Shown here one piece after another: positions 1 to 10,266 of a DNA stretch of 50,883 nt (the stretch's first letter is position 1; each line of letters begins with the position of its first letter). The stretch is taken from NCBI GenBank assembly GCA_028284385.1, contig JANQRT010000057.1:1-50883 (forward strand), written 5' to 3'. This stretch comes from Opitutaceae bacterium (GTDB lineage Bacteria > Verrucomicrobiota > Verrucomicrobiia > Opitutales > Opitutaceae). The position numbers were made by a program, and so were the translations under genes. The notes under the pieces are model-generated. The model worked only from the letters and a program-made list of their open reading frames with translations, searched no databases and was not told the origin of the DNA.

Positions 1-714
1 TCTCACCGCCGCATTCTCGTCGCTCTTCATGGCCTGTATGAGGGATTGAGCGGCCTCCTGCCCCTTGATCTGCCCGAGCGCGCCAGCCGCGTTTCGTCTC
101 ACCGCCGCATTCTCGTCGCTCTTCATGGCCTGTATGAGGGATTGAGCGACCTCCTGCCCCTTGATCTGCCCGAGCGCGCCAGCCGCGTTTGCTCTCACCG
201 CCGCATTCTCGTCGCTCTTCATGGCCTGTATGAGGGATTGAGCGGCCTCCTGCCCCTTGGTCTGTCCGAGCGCGGCAGCCGCGACGTTTCTCACCCATGA
301 GTCCGCGTCGCTCTTCATGGCCTGTATGAGGGATTGAGCGGCCTCCTGCCCCTTGATCTGTCCGAGCGCACCAGCCGCGGCGTGTCTCACCGACCAATGC
401 TCGTCGCTCTTCATGGCCTGTATGAGGGGTTGAGCGGCCTCCTGCCCCTTGATCTGTCCGAGCACACCAGCCGCGCTTCGTCTCACCGCCGAGTCCGCGT
501 CGCTCTTCATGGCCTGTATGAGGGTTTGAGCGGCCTCCTGCCCCTTGATCTGTCCGAGCGCTCGAGCCGCGTTTGCTCTCACCCATGAATCCTTGTCGCT
601 CTTCATGGCCTGTATGAGGGATTGAGTGGCCTCCTGCCCCTTGACCTGTCCAAGCGCACCAGCCGCGCTTCGTCTCACCGCCGAATCCTTGTCGCTCTTC
701 AGGGCTTTTGAAAG
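1..714 (-). repeat. tandem 96-bp repeats encoding 32-residue HEAT-like units
   Basis: The motif ATGGCCTGTATGAGGG recurs with exact 96-bp spacing: GGCCTGTATG begins at 31, 127, 223, 319, 415, 511 and 607, with a diverged copy near 703. About 72 bp of each unit are nearly invariant at DNA level. The remaining 24 bp (91-114, 187-210, 283-306, 379-402, 475-498, 571-594, 667-690) vary sharply. On the minus strand the variable segments encode ENAAVRRN, ENAAVRAN, ADSWVRNV, EHWSVRHA, ADSAVRRS, KDSWVRAN and KDSAVRRS. The array continues past base 1. Confidence 0.95.
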
Positions 715-2550
715 GTGTCCATAGATCGACTGCTCGCATTTAAGGTTCTTGGCCAAATGGGCGAAATGCACCCATCGCCAGTGATCCGACCGCTCGCGGA
801 AAATCGTTTTCAGTTGCTCAATAATGCAGTTGCGTATTGAAAAATGGATACGTTTCGCCTCATGTATGGCGTAGACTGCGATTTCGAATCCGATATGAAG
901 CAGACTTTCTAAATCAGGACTCACTTCGATATCGGGTGGATTGCGAATGGCTAGAATGCCTTCTATGTATTCCGAGACTGCCTCTTCGCTTTTCATGCTC
1001 AAATGTCCAGCTGCGAGGATAATGGATTCACGCCAGCGAGCCTGCCAGAGCCGTTGTCTCAATTTTTTGGCTATGGCTCTGCGCTTTCTTACCAAAGCTC
1101 GGCCAGCAAGGTATTCCTGTAGTTGCAAGTGGGCAAATCCGTATTCATTTTCTCCGCGGGGAATGAGGAGCGAGGAGCGGTCTCTTATGATATGCAGCTG
1201 ATTGTTAGCTCGGTTTTGGGCTTCGGTTTCTGACATTCCTTTTTCCTCTTCGAGAAAGTGGATGATCAGTTGCTCCAGTCGATCCGAGCTGATAACGTTT
1301 TCATTACCGCCCTCCAAGCAATCGCCCAAGTGTAGTTCTTCGGCGATGCACTCTAAGACGTCCCCGCTTTCATAGGCGTCTAGGGCAGGCAGTTCATCGG
1401 AGGATAATCGTTTTTGAATCTCCCAGTCGTAGATCATCGCTTTGATAAAAAGCTCGTACAACTCCACGCGATCATCTGGCAGGCGATTGCCTTGAAGATA
1501 GATGAGGCCAATGAGAGTGGCGAGGATTGGGGTCGTTGCTAGTTGCAGAATCTTTGCTTCAGTTTCGCCGTCCGCAGGGAAGAAGGGCTCCTCTTCTTCA
1601 TGGCCCTCGATCCTAAGACTTTCGAAGAGGGAATTCTGCAAGCGTTGAGCTCGGATTTCCAGGAGCTCGTCCCCTCTATTGATAGAGCCATCCTCGCTAT
1701 CGTTTTCGGCCACCCAAGACCATTTCTTGAAAAAGGCGACTACCTGCTTGGGCGAAAACGGATCGACCTTTACTTCAATGAAGGGCTCGGATAACGCGGA
1801 TAGCTCGTATCCAACAATGCGTGACGTAACGATCGCCCGATGCTCGCGAGAAAACGAAGCTATGTCGTCGGCTATATCTCGACGAAGCGATCCGTTGATG
1901 GCTTCATCCAAACCATCGAAGAGCAGAATAACCGAATTTTCCTGCAAGGCTTGGAGAACGAAAGCCCCAGCTTCCTTTGCGTTGGGTCCAAAGATGCGGG
2001 TCCAAGCGGCTTCGGAAAGGAAAGATTCAAAGCTGGCCCCTTTTTCTTTCGATTTAAACTCTGCGTAATAGCGGAGAGTGATGGGAATGGGGATCAGCTC
2101 TAGCAGTTCTTCATCAAGCGGGCGCTCCGACAGCCGATTGCCTAAATGCTTATTCGCAAGCGTCTCCGCAATCCATTTAGTGAAAGTGGTCTTCCCCGAT
2201 CCCGGATCGCCTAGCACGACGACTTGCTGATGTTCTTTTATTATGTCATGAAGAGGCGTCTGGCCTTCGATGCGGGGCAGAGTCGCTTCATGTCGACTGC
2301 TCAAGAGGTCCCGCTCAGCCTTCGGGCCGTCCGTTTCTTCGGGCAACTCCTCTTGGGAGAATTCTTCATTTTCGAATCGATGCCTTCGATCTGGCAGTCT
2401 TCTGTTCTCGAAGGAACTGGCTGTGAGGGGAATATAAAGGTCGTCTACCTTCGAGACGACTTGCTTTCGCATCTGCAGTACGATTCGCGTATCGATGTTT
2501 TCGTATTCTTTACGGATTGCCGTAAAATACTCTTGGCTAAAGTCGGACAT
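1..2550 (-). CDS. NACHT NTPase with C-terminal HEAT-like repeats (partial, runs off left edge)
   Basis: The reading frame is open from an ATG at 2550 to base 1 (850 codons), and the C-terminus lies outside the window. Residues 1 to about 105 are a charged leader with no recognised effector domain. The NACHT module follows: Walker A GDPGSGKTTFTKW at about residues 113-125, Walker B/DEA box ILLFDGLDEA at about 207-216, a sensor-like TSRIVGYE, and the C-terminal helical motif FAHLQLQEYLAG near residue 472. From about residue 615 onward come 32-residue HEAT-like repeats with framework ALGQIKGQEAAQSLIQAMKSD. Proteins of this build are STAND NTPases; several bacterial NACHT proteins are known antiphage NLR-like factors, so a defence or sensing role is inferred, not shown. 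No clear Shine-Dalgarno is seen; a TTG near 2609 is an alternative start. Open frames on the plus strand across the repeats are antisense shadows. Confidence 0.9.
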   Translation of the reverse strand, partial: MSDFSQEYFTAIRKEYENIDTRIVLQMRKQVVSKVDDLYIPLTASSFENRRLPDRRHRFENEEFSQEELPEETDGPKAERDLLSSRHEATLPRIEGQTPLHDIIKEHQQVVVLGDPGSGKTTFTKWIAETLANKHLGNRLSERPLDEELLELIPIPITLRYYAEFKSKEKGASFESFLSEAAWTRIFGPNAKEAGAFVLQALQENSVILLFDGLDEAINGSLRRDIADDIASFSREHRAIVTSRIVGYELSALSEPFIEVKVDPFSPKQVVAFFKKWSWVAENDSEDGSINRGDELLEIRAQRLQNSLFESLRIEGHEEEEPFFPADGETEAKILQLATTPILATLIGLIYLQGNRLPDDRVELYELFIKAMIYDWEIQKRLSSDELPALDAYESGDVLECIAEELHLGDCLEGGNENVISSDRLEQLIIHFLEEEKGMSETEAQNRANNQLHIIRDRSSLLIPRGENEYGFAHLQLQEYLAGRALVRKRRAIAKKLRQRLWQARWRESIILAAGHLSMKSEEAVSEYIEGILAIRNPPDIEVSPDLESLLHIGFEIAVYAIHEAKRIHFSIRNCIIEQLKTIFRERSDHWRWVHFAHLAKNLKCEQSIYGHLSKALKSDKDSAVRRSAAGALGQVKGQEATQSLIQAMKSDKDSWVRANAARALGQIKGQEAAQTLIQAMKSDADSAVRRSAAGVLGQIKGQEAAQPLIQAMKSDEHWSVRHAAAGALGQIKGQEAAQSLIQAMKSDADSWVRNVAAAALGQTKGQEAAQSLIQAMKSDENAAVRANAAGALGQIKGQEVAQSLIQAMKSDENAAVRRNAAGALGQIKGQEAAQSLIQAMKSDENAAVR

Positions 2551-2676
2551 GAGTTGGGTGAGAGAAGGAACTCCACTGCTAGCAAGTTTTAGGGTAATTA
2601 CCAAGAAAAAGTTTGCCGCGTAACCGTTTTGGTTCGATCACTGAATCTAGGAAAAGCGGGGAGGTATTCCTCTCTT

Positions 2677-2699
2677 GCGTAGCCGAATTTTGGCTACGC
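2677..2699 (-). terminator. perfect 8-bp hairpin at the end of the histidine kinase gene
   Basis: GCGTAGCC and GGCTACGC form an exact 8-bp stem around a 7-nt loop and overlap the stop codon of the upstream minus-strand kinase gene. There is no U-tract on the minus strand, so it is at best a weak or factor-assisted terminator. It could separate the kinase from the NACHT gene. Confidence 0.35.
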
Positions 2700-4406
2700 C
2701 ACAGGCAACTCAACTCGCATGGTCGTCCCTGTAGGACTGGTTTGGGCAATGGAAATATCACCACGATGCGAGCGGAGGATTCGTTTGGCAATGGAGAGGC
2801 CTAGTCCTGTGCCCTCCGGTTTCCCTGTGAGGAACGAATCGAATATTCTATTTTGAAATTCTTGTGGTATGCCAGATCCTGTATCCGAAAAAAGGATTAC
2901 GAATTTCCTGCCTGAATCTTCGCTTTCCGATTCCGTTTCAATAGTCAGTTTGCCGCCGTCTGGCATCGCTTCGCTAGCATTGATGATCAAGTTCAGAAAG
3001 ACCTGCTGCAGTTGGCCTTTGTTCGCATGAACCGTGATTGGCAAGCCGGAGGGAACGCGTTCCAAGACGATTTTCTGTTGAGCCATTTTATGCCTTACTA
3101 AAACGCAAGTGTCCTCTATCAAATCGTCGATGTTCCAATGCGAATGGAGGCTTTCGGGGGCTTTGCCGAAAGACAGGACTTTGCTTACGATTTCTTCGAG
3201 ATGATTGATTTTCTCTTTTATCACGCTCACGTCCTTGCTTCTCGGATCCTGAAGGTCGTAGGACAGTCCCAGCGATCCGAAAAGGAGTTTAATGACAGTG
3301 AGGGGGTTGCGAATCTCGTGGGCGATTTCCGCCGAGAGTAATCCGAGCGTGGTCAGTCTCTCCGTCTTTCGGAGGTTCTCTTCGCTATTGAAAACTCGGG
3401 CGTAGAGCTCCGCGTTCTTGGCCGCCACCGCTGAAAGCGAGGCGAACGTTTGTATGAGCCGTTTTTCGTTATTGTCGAAACGATGGCGCTTCTTCGTATA
3501 CACATTTATGATACCAATCACTTCGCCTTCGTAAAGGATGGGCGTAGAGAGGCAGGTTGCAATGTCGATCTCCTTTGGGATGTCGATCAGATCGGCATAG
3601 TCGGGCGTGGTGATATTCTGGAATTCCACTTGGCGCTTCGTTCGAACGGCTGAAGAGGCGATGCTTTCCTCAATTCGGATGACCTCAGCTCGTTCCATAT
3701 ATTCCAGCGACTCCGGCCTAGTCGTTTGCAGCACGACTTCATTCCTATCCTCGTTGAACAACTGCAGTGTGGAGATGCGAGCGCCGGACAATTCCATAGC
3801 TGCCTCGGCAATGGAGTCCCACAGGTCCTGTAACTCCAGCGTGGATACGATTTTCTGTCCAATTTCTAAAAGCGAATTCAGTTGGGCTGATTGCTTTTCG
3901 AGTTCGCGTTGCTTCCAAACGCTTTGCAATGAACGAGTCGCCTCGTCTGCTATTTGTTGAAGTCTTTTAAGATCGTCCTCGTCAAATGCTCCGGGTCGAT
4001 CGCTATCGACATCTATCACGCCAAGTATGTGATCGTCCGCGATCATGGGCACGGCTATTTTACAACGAACGCCTTCAATCAGTTTTACAAAATGCGGATC
4101 GCTCTCGGTATTGGCTGATAGAATGGGTCGACCAAGAAATGCCACGCGTCCGGTTATGCCCTTTCCGATGTGGATGCCTAATGCTTCCTTTTCGGCCGTG
4201 TAGCCAAAAGTGTGCTCTTTTTCCAGCAGCCCTGTATCTGGACTGATTAGGGAAATGGAGGCGGCGAAGGGATTGAAACAGCGCCGCAACTCAAGCATGA
4301 TCACCGTGTAGGCCTCGGAAACGCTGTTCGACGAGCTTCCTACCTGGCTGATGTGGTAGAGCGCTTGTAGCGTGTCGTCCGACGGGTTTTGACCTTGGTA
4401 GCTCAT
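2694..4406 (-). CDS. GAF-domain sensor histidine kinase (soluble)
   Basis: This 570-residue protein has two GAF sensor domains (about residues 25-160 and 185-340) followed by a HisKA dimerisation/phosphoacceptor region and a HATPase domain. The H-box is AEIAHEIRNPL with the phosphoacceptor at about His363. The N-box (FLNLIINASEAMPDGG), G1 (FSDTGSGIP) and G2 (GTGLGLSIAKRIL) motifs are intact, so it should be an active kinase. No membrane segment is seen, so it probably senses a cytoplasmic small molecule or redox state. It has no fused receiver and no adjacent response regulator gene. It lies 143 bp upstream of the NACHT gene on the same strand, but the intervening hairpin makes co-transcription uncertain. 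The ATG at 4406 is the chosen start; no strong Shine-Dalgarno precedes it. Confidence 0.9.
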   Translation of the reverse strand: MSYQGQNPSDDTLQALYHISQVGSSSNSVSEAYTVIMLELRRCFNPFAASISLISPDTGLLEKEHTFGYTAEKEALGIHIGKGITGRVAFLGRPILSANTESDPHFVKLIEGVRCKIAVPMIADDHILGVIDVDSDRPGAFDEDDLKRLQQIADEATRSLQSVWKQRELEKQSAQLNSLLEIGQKIVSTLELQDLWDSIAEAAMELSGARISTLQLFNEDRNEVVLQTTRPESLEYMERAEVIRIEESIASSAVRTKRQVEFQNITTPDYADLIDIPKEIDIATCLSTPILYEGEVIGIINVYTKKRHRFDNNEKRLIQTFASLSAVAAKNAELYARVFNSEENLRKTERLTTLGLLSAEIAHEIRNPLTVIKLLFGSLGLSYDLQDPRSKDVSVIKEKINHLEEIVSKVLSFGKAPESLHSHWNIDDLIEDTCVLVRHKMAQQKIVLERVPSGLPITVHANKGQLQQVFLNLIINASEAMPDGGKLTIETESESEDSGRKFVILFSDTGSGIPQEFQNRIFDSFLTGKPEGTGLGLSIAKRILRSHRGDISIAQTSPTGTTMRVELPVA

Positions 4407-4457
4407 GCCGACTAGTTCTATCGATTTCCAGAAATACAGCTTTCAAACCTAGTCATG

Positions 4458-5537
4458 CTATTCAATTCTAGAATACACGCCTCCCCCCAGCAGGCGTTCT
4501 CCTTCGTAAAAGGCGATGATCTGTCCAAGGGCAAGAGCTCGTTGCGATTCGCTAAACTCAATCTGGGCCGTTTTGTCGCCATTTCTTTGATACTTAATTG
4601 GAGTACGAGGATCCCGATAGCGAACCTTCGCTTCGATATCGACCGAGTCCGGAATGGATTCTCCCAAAAAACTGATCTCCGAGACGTGACATTTTGATGA
4701 ATACAGTCCTGGCGCTTCGGGACGCTCGAATGAAACGAGCAAGGCGTTCCGGTCTGATTCCTTTCCCACCACTACATAGTTCTGGAAATCCGTGTTGGAG
4801 GGAACGCCGATACCCTTTCGCTGGCCTATGGTGAATAAATGCAGGCCCTTGTGTCGCCCCAGCTCCTGTCCGTCGTCCGCTCTGATGATTGGGCCGGGAT
4901 TCTCTGGGACGTATTCGTTCAGAAAATCCTGCATCCTGATATTTCCAATGAAGCAGATGCCCTGGCTGTCTTTCTTATCCGCGTTCGGCAGCTCTGCTTC
5001 TCGGGCGATTTTTCTGAGTTCTGGCTTTTCAAGATCGCCAATGGGAAATGAGGCTCGTTCGACCTGATCAGCCTTCATTAAGGCTAGAAAGTAGGTCTGG
5101 TCTTTATTCTTATCCTTACCTTCCAGAATAGCGGGCGAGCCGTTGGTACTTGAAAGGCGAGCATAGTGGCCGGTTGCAACGCGCCCAAAGCCTTCTCGAA
5201 GCGCGTAATCAAGGAAGACTCCGAATTTTATCTCTCGATTGCACATGACATCGGGATTGGGAGTCGCGCCGGTCTGGTAGCCATTCAGGAGGTACTCGAC
5301 TATCTTTTTCCGGTAGTCCTCCATGAGATTTACGACCCTGAAGGGGATGCCCAATTTTTCCGCCACCGCTTGAGCATCCTCGATATCCTGCTGCCAAGGA
5401 CAGTCGCCCAGAATGTTGTCCTCGTTGATCCAGTTTTTCATGTAGGCGCCTTCCACGTCGAACCCTTCTCGTTTGAGAAGCAGGGCTGCGACGCTGCTAT
5501 CAACACCGCCTGACATGGCTACTAGGATCTTCTTCAT
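4458..5537 (-). CDS. mnmA: tRNA-specific 2-thiouridylase MnmA
   Basis: MnmA installs the 2-thio group on the wobble uridine (U34) of tRNAs for Lys, Glu and Gln in the cytoplasm, using ATP and a sulfur relay. The product is about 359 residues, the usual family length. It has the ATP-pyrophosphatase P-loop SGGVDSS near residues 9-15, the catalytic cysteine in [10 protein letters not shown] (about Cys99), the motifs ATGHYAR and DQTYFL, and the second catalytic cysteine in GICFIG (about Cys195). I chose the ATG at 5537; a GTG directly before it at 5540 would add one residue. It is a stand-alone gene followed at about 50 bp by the histidine kinase on the same strand, and it is divergent from the gene at 5761. 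Confidence 0.97.
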   Translation of the reverse strand: MKKILVAMSGGVDSSVAALLLKREGFDVEGAYMKNWINEDNILGDCPWQQDIEDAQAVAEKLGIPFRVVNLMEDYRKKIVEYLLNGYQTGATPNPDVMCNREIKFGVFLDYALREGFGRVATGHYARLSSTNGSPAILEGKDKNKDQTYFLALMKADQVERASFPIGDLEKPELRKIAREAELPNADKKDSQGICFIGNIRMQDFLNEYVPENPGPIIRADDGQELGRHKGLHLFTIGQRKGIGVPSNTDFQNYVVVGKESDRNALLVSFERPEAPGLYSSKCHVSEISFLGESIPDSVDIEAKVRYRDPRTPIKYQRNGDKTAQIEFSESQRALALGQIIAFYEGERLLGGGVYSRIE

Positions 5538-5760
5538 CACTTGACTAAGTTATCTCTATTGAATGCCTCGCGTCCCCTATGCAACAGTCTTTAAGAGATC
5601 CTAATTGCAGGCGTAACCGCTTTCTTGTCATGAATTCAAGACCGGCACAGCTCGGTTTGAAAACTGATATACAATAACTTAATAAAATACTAAGTGGAGG
5701 CTGGCATTTCGAATCGATGCTTGGTAGTGAAACCTGACTTGCCTTTAGTATCCTCACTTT

Positions 5761-6474
5761 ATGACCCCGGAAGCGTTTACTGATAAGCTGAAAGAGGCGC
5801 TTGGAGATGAACTGGTTTCTGTCGTGCTATATGGATCAGCCGCTGCCGGAGAGCGTTCCGAAAAGTATTCCGACTTCAATGTGCTCGTAGTCTGTACGCG
5901 TTTGGGGCTAGACGAATTGGATCTAATCGCCCCGCTTGCCCAAGAATGGGCGCGTCACGGCAATCCGCCTCCGCTGCTCTTCACTTGGGAGCGGCTGAAG
6001 CAGTCTTCGGATGTGTTTCCTATTGAGTTGCTGGATATTAAGGAGGGTCATGAGATGCTCTATGGCGAGGACGTGGTGCGCGAATTGCCAATCAGCCAAG
6101 CGAATCTTCGTTTCCAGCTAGAACATGAGCTCAAAGGCAAGTTGATCCAGCTTCGCGAGAGCTATCTACTTACCGCCTCGAAACCCGACGAGATCGTAGA
6201 TTTGATGATCCATTCGCTTTCCACCTTCCAGGTTCTTTTGCGAGCCACCCTTCGATTCTATGAAATCAATGTGCCTCGAAAAAAGCGTGATGCGGTTATC
6301 AGCCTTGCCAAGCACGTCAACTTCGACGTGGGCATTTTCGATGAGGTCAACGATTTGAAAGATGGCGTTCTTGCCATTGAGGATATCGATGTGATGGCTT
6401 TCTTCGACCGCTACCTCCGCGCTGCCGAGAACGCTGCTGATCTGATTAACAGTCTGGATCGATCGCGAGCCTAG
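5761..6474 (+). CDS. nucleotidyltransferase-fold protein with altered metal-binding motif
   Basis: The N-terminal part (about residues 15-80) looks like a minimal nucleotidyltransferase fold, with YGSAAAGERSEKYSDFNVL in the position of the GS...DxD active site. The first acidic residue (Asp38) is present, but the second of the DxD pair is Asn40, so catalysis may be impaired or altered. The rest (about 115-237) is predicted helical and resembles the HEPN-type helical bundles often attached to such domains, although no RxxxxH motif is evident. The family includes antibiotic adenylyltransferases, MNT antitoxins and uncharacterised enzymes, and I cannot choose among them. No toxin-like partner adjoins; the next gene, in the same direction, is a GH13 enzyme 42 bp downstream. 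The ATG at 5761 is used; upstream DNA is AT-rich. Confidence 0.65.
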   Translation: MTPEAFTDKLKEALGDELVSVVLYGSAAAGERSEKYSDFNVLVVCTRLGLDELDLIAPLAQEWARHGNPPPLLFTWERLKQSSDVFPIELLDIKEGHEMLYGEDVVRELPISQANLRFQLEHELKGKLIQLRESYLLTASKPDEIVDLMIHSLSTFQVLLRATLRFYEINVPRKKRDAVISLAKHVNFDVGIFDEVNDLKDGVLAIEDIDVMAFFDRYLRAAENAADLINSLDRSRA

Positions 6475-6516
6475 GCTGGCGGATTATGAACTTGTGACTA
6501 ATATCTCAAGGAATCC

Positions 6517-9018
6517 GTGTTGCATCTTGCTTTGGAGCGGATCTTGCTGTGTCGGATTAGCAAAGGAATGTCTCACTCGCACGAATCGAATCGAATCGCA
6601 AAAGCGTTTTTAACTTCTCTTAACGAAGGAGTTATCGAACTGCTGCATGATTGGAAGGCCAGTCGGATGCCTCCCATTAGCTTGCGAGGGAAACTGCTCG
6701 GACATCTCAAGCTTCACCCGCTTCCGGCGAGCGACTTCGCCTCGGAAAGCCGTTACTTCGTCGACCAGGATGGTCAGGGGGTTTTCGTTTTCGATCCAAA
6801 TGAGTATCCGGCAATCAACTACGAATCGACTTCCATTTACGTAGCGGGAGCCTTCAACGGGTGGCAACATGCCGTTGGCGACTCTTCGTGGCGGATGTCC
6901 TTCGAGAGTTTGATGGGGAAGCGCGTATTGACGCTTCGTTGCGACCTGGAGAAAATCAATTGCGAGGAAGACTGCTTATTTAAGTTCGTAACCGAGCATC
7001 ACCATTGGCTTGCCGTTGATGCCGAGGCCCCTAATGCGATTCGCGACAGTGATGGAAATTACAACTACAGGTTTTCATCTCGGATTTCAGGCCGACATCG
7101 CTTTGGGTTTCTGCTACGCAAGCCAGTAGACCTGTCGGAAAACAATTATCTGGTCTACCGAGCGCGAAACGAAACGCAGCGTGTCTATCTCTCTCCTGGG
7201 TCTTTTTTCTTCGATTTGAAATCGGATAAGCCCTTGGGGGCGATCATCGAAGGCGAGCAAACCGTGTTTCGACTTTTCGCGCCTCGCGCGAAATGGGTGA
7301 AAGTCGGCTATTTCAACGATCTATCGCGACCCAAGGACGCGGATTGGGTTTTGATGCGAAAGGACAAGAACTTCGTTTGGGAGGCGACCATTGGCCAGAA
7401 CTTGGCGGGTCACTATTACTGGTTCAAATTGGATGGACCTAATAGCGCCTACAGTCACTTCGATCCGAACTTCGATATCCTGGATCCTTATGCCAAGGCT
7501 ACCGTTTCGCGCCATGGTCCTGGAATTATCATCGATCAAAGCGTGTATCATGGATTCGAGTATCCAGATTTCCATTGCCCTCAATGGCAGGATCTCATCA
7601 TACTCGAAGCTCATACCCAGGATCTAGTAGCCAACCTGTCGGAAGCGAACAATGGAAAGGAATCCAGACCCGGTTTCAAGGAGCTTTCAGCTTACTCTCA
7701 AAGAGAGGACTTCTACCCCCGAAGGTTGGGGGTGAACGCTATCGAGCTGCAGCCAGTACAGGAAAACGATAGTCGATCGAGAGATGAGTATCACTGGGGC
7801 TATATGACTTCCAATTTCTTTTCTCCAGCCTCGTCCTATGCCAGCAATCCTGAACAGGGTTCCCAGATTGAAGAATTTCGCGAACTCGTATCCAACATTC
7901 GGAAACAAGGGATGGCTGTTATTCTTGATGTGGTCTATAATCATGTGGGCGAGCCTGCTCACCTTATGTACATCGATAAGCTCTACTATTTCCATCTCGC
8001 GGCGGACGGATCGCTCACCAATTGGAGCGGATGTGGAAACGACCTGCGTTGCGACGCTCCAATGGCCAAGCGTATCATTATCGAAAGCCTTAAGCATCTT
8101 GTCGAGTTCTATGGCGTCGATGGGTTTCGTTTCGATTTAGCTGATCTGGTTGGTAAAGCTGTGCTTCAGGAAATTGAATGCGAACTTAAGACTATTCGTC
8201 CCGACATTATTCTTATTGCCGAGCCTTGGAGTTTTCGAGGCCATATCGGTATGGAATTAAGGGATACGGGATATGCGTCTTGGAATGATGGATATCGGGA
8301 ATTCGTTCGACACTACATTTGCGGCGAAGGCAGTCGCGAGAGCTTGGAGTATTTTCTAAAGGGCTCACCTGAGTACTACGCCTATTGGCCTGCTCAGACC
8401 GTCAATTACGTCGAGTCCCACGACGATCGCGTATGGATCGACATGATCACCGAGAATTTGGATGGGGATGGTTTCGCGCCTACCGCTAAGGACATGCGAA
8501 GAACGTGTATGATGATCGGGCTCTTGATGATGTCTATCGGCGTTCCAATGCTTCATGCTGGTATGGATTTTATGGCTACGAAGCGTGGCGTTCGAAACAC
8601 TTATCAGCGTGGCGATCTCAATGCTCTAGACTATCATCGCATTCTCGACTTCGCGTCGGTAAGCTCCTATTTTCGAGAGTGGATCGCCTTTCGAAAGTCG
8701 AAGCTAGGAGGACTGTTGCGTCATTTTTCGCGCGTCGGCGACGACTTCTACTATTTTATTCATCCGTCGGGCAGCAATGGTCTGGTTTGCGTCTATAACG
8801 CTTCTGGAAACTATGGATCGCATCGGCTTTTATTCGCCATCAACCCCGACGAGGAGGCTTCAATCGCGATGCTGGAGCATTGGGCGGATTGCGAGTGGAG
8901 GCAACTTGCGAATCACGAGCGCTTTCTTGGTGAGGACTTGTTTTCGATGGAGAACGAAGCTGGCGATCAGCTTTATTTGCCGCCGCTCAGCATAGGCTTG
9001 TGGATTAGCGATATTTGA
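6517..9018 (+). CDS. GH13 alpha-glucan hydrolase, pullulanase/isoamylase-like, with N-terminal CBM48-type modules
   Basis: This 833-residue protein probably debranches or hydrolyses glycogen- or pullulan-type alpha-glucans. Two stretches look like glycogen-binding (CBM48/E-set) modules: SIYVAGAFNGWQ near residue 107 and VFRLFAPRAKWVKVGYFND near 250. The GH13 (beta/alpha)8 signature regions follow in order: VILDVVYNH (region I), GVDGFRFDLADL with the nucleophile at about Asp540, ILIAEPWS with the acid/base at about Glu569, and NYVESHDD with the third carboxylate at about Asp636. All three catalytic acids are present. There is no signal peptide, so a cytoplasmic glycogen role is inferred. The GTG at 6517 has AAGGA a few bases upstream; an ATG at 6568 is an alternative. 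The exact specificity cannot be read from sequence alone. Confidence 0.85.
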   Translation: MLHLALERILLCRISKGMSHSHESNRIAKAFLTSLNEGVIELLHDWKASRMPPISLRGKLLGHLKLHPLPASDFASESRYFVDQDGQGVFVFDPNEYPAINYESTSIYVAGAFNGWQHAVGDSSWRMSFESLMGKRVLTLRCDLEKINCEEDCLFKFVTEHHHWLAVDAEAPNAIRDSDGNYNYRFSSRISGRHRFGFLLRKPVDLSENNYLVYRARNETQRVYLSPGSFFFDLKSDKPLGAIIEGEQTVFRLFAPRAKWVKVGYFNDLSRPKDADWVLMRKDKNFVWEATIGQNLAGHYYWFKLDGPNSAYSHFDPNFDILDPYAKATVSRHGPGIIIDQSVYHGFEYPDFHCPQWQDLIILEAHTQDLVANLSEANNGKESRPGFKELSAYSQREDFYPRRLGVNAIELQPVQENDSRSRDEYHWGYMTSNFFSPASSYASNPEQGSQIEEFRELVSNIRKQGMAVILDVVYNHVGEPAHLMYIDKLYYFHLAADGSLTNWSGCGNDLRCDAPMAKRIIIESLKHLVEFYGVDGFRFDLADLVGKAVLQEIECELKTIRPDIILIAEPWSFRGHIGMELRDTGYASWNDGYREFVRHYICGEGSRESLEYFLKGSPEYYAYWPAQTVNYVESHDDRVWIDMITENLDGDGFAPTAKDMRRTCMMIGLLMMSIGVPMLHAGMDFMATKRGVRNTYQRGDLNALDYHRILDFASVSSYFREWIAFRKSKLGGLLRHFSRVGDDFYYFIHPSGSNGLVCVYNASGNYGSHRLLFAINPDEEASIAMLEHWADCEWRQLANHERFLGEDLFSMENEAGDQLYLPPLSIGLWISDI

Positions 9019-10251
<1,233 letters not shown>

Positions 10252-10266
10252 TAGAAGACTATTTCG

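Noticed and set aside
46..588. Two plus-strand open frames across the repeats, each about 84 codons
   Set aside because: They are antisense to the HEAT-like repeat coding sequence. The periodicity and residue pattern make sense only on the minus strand, where one frame stays open for 850 codons.
1..714. Regularly spaced repeats resembling a CRISPR array
   Set aside because: The period is 96 bp with a 72-bp conserved part and 24-bp variable part in a fixed reading frame, and the variable parts are related to each other. This is a protein repeat, not repeat-spacer structure.
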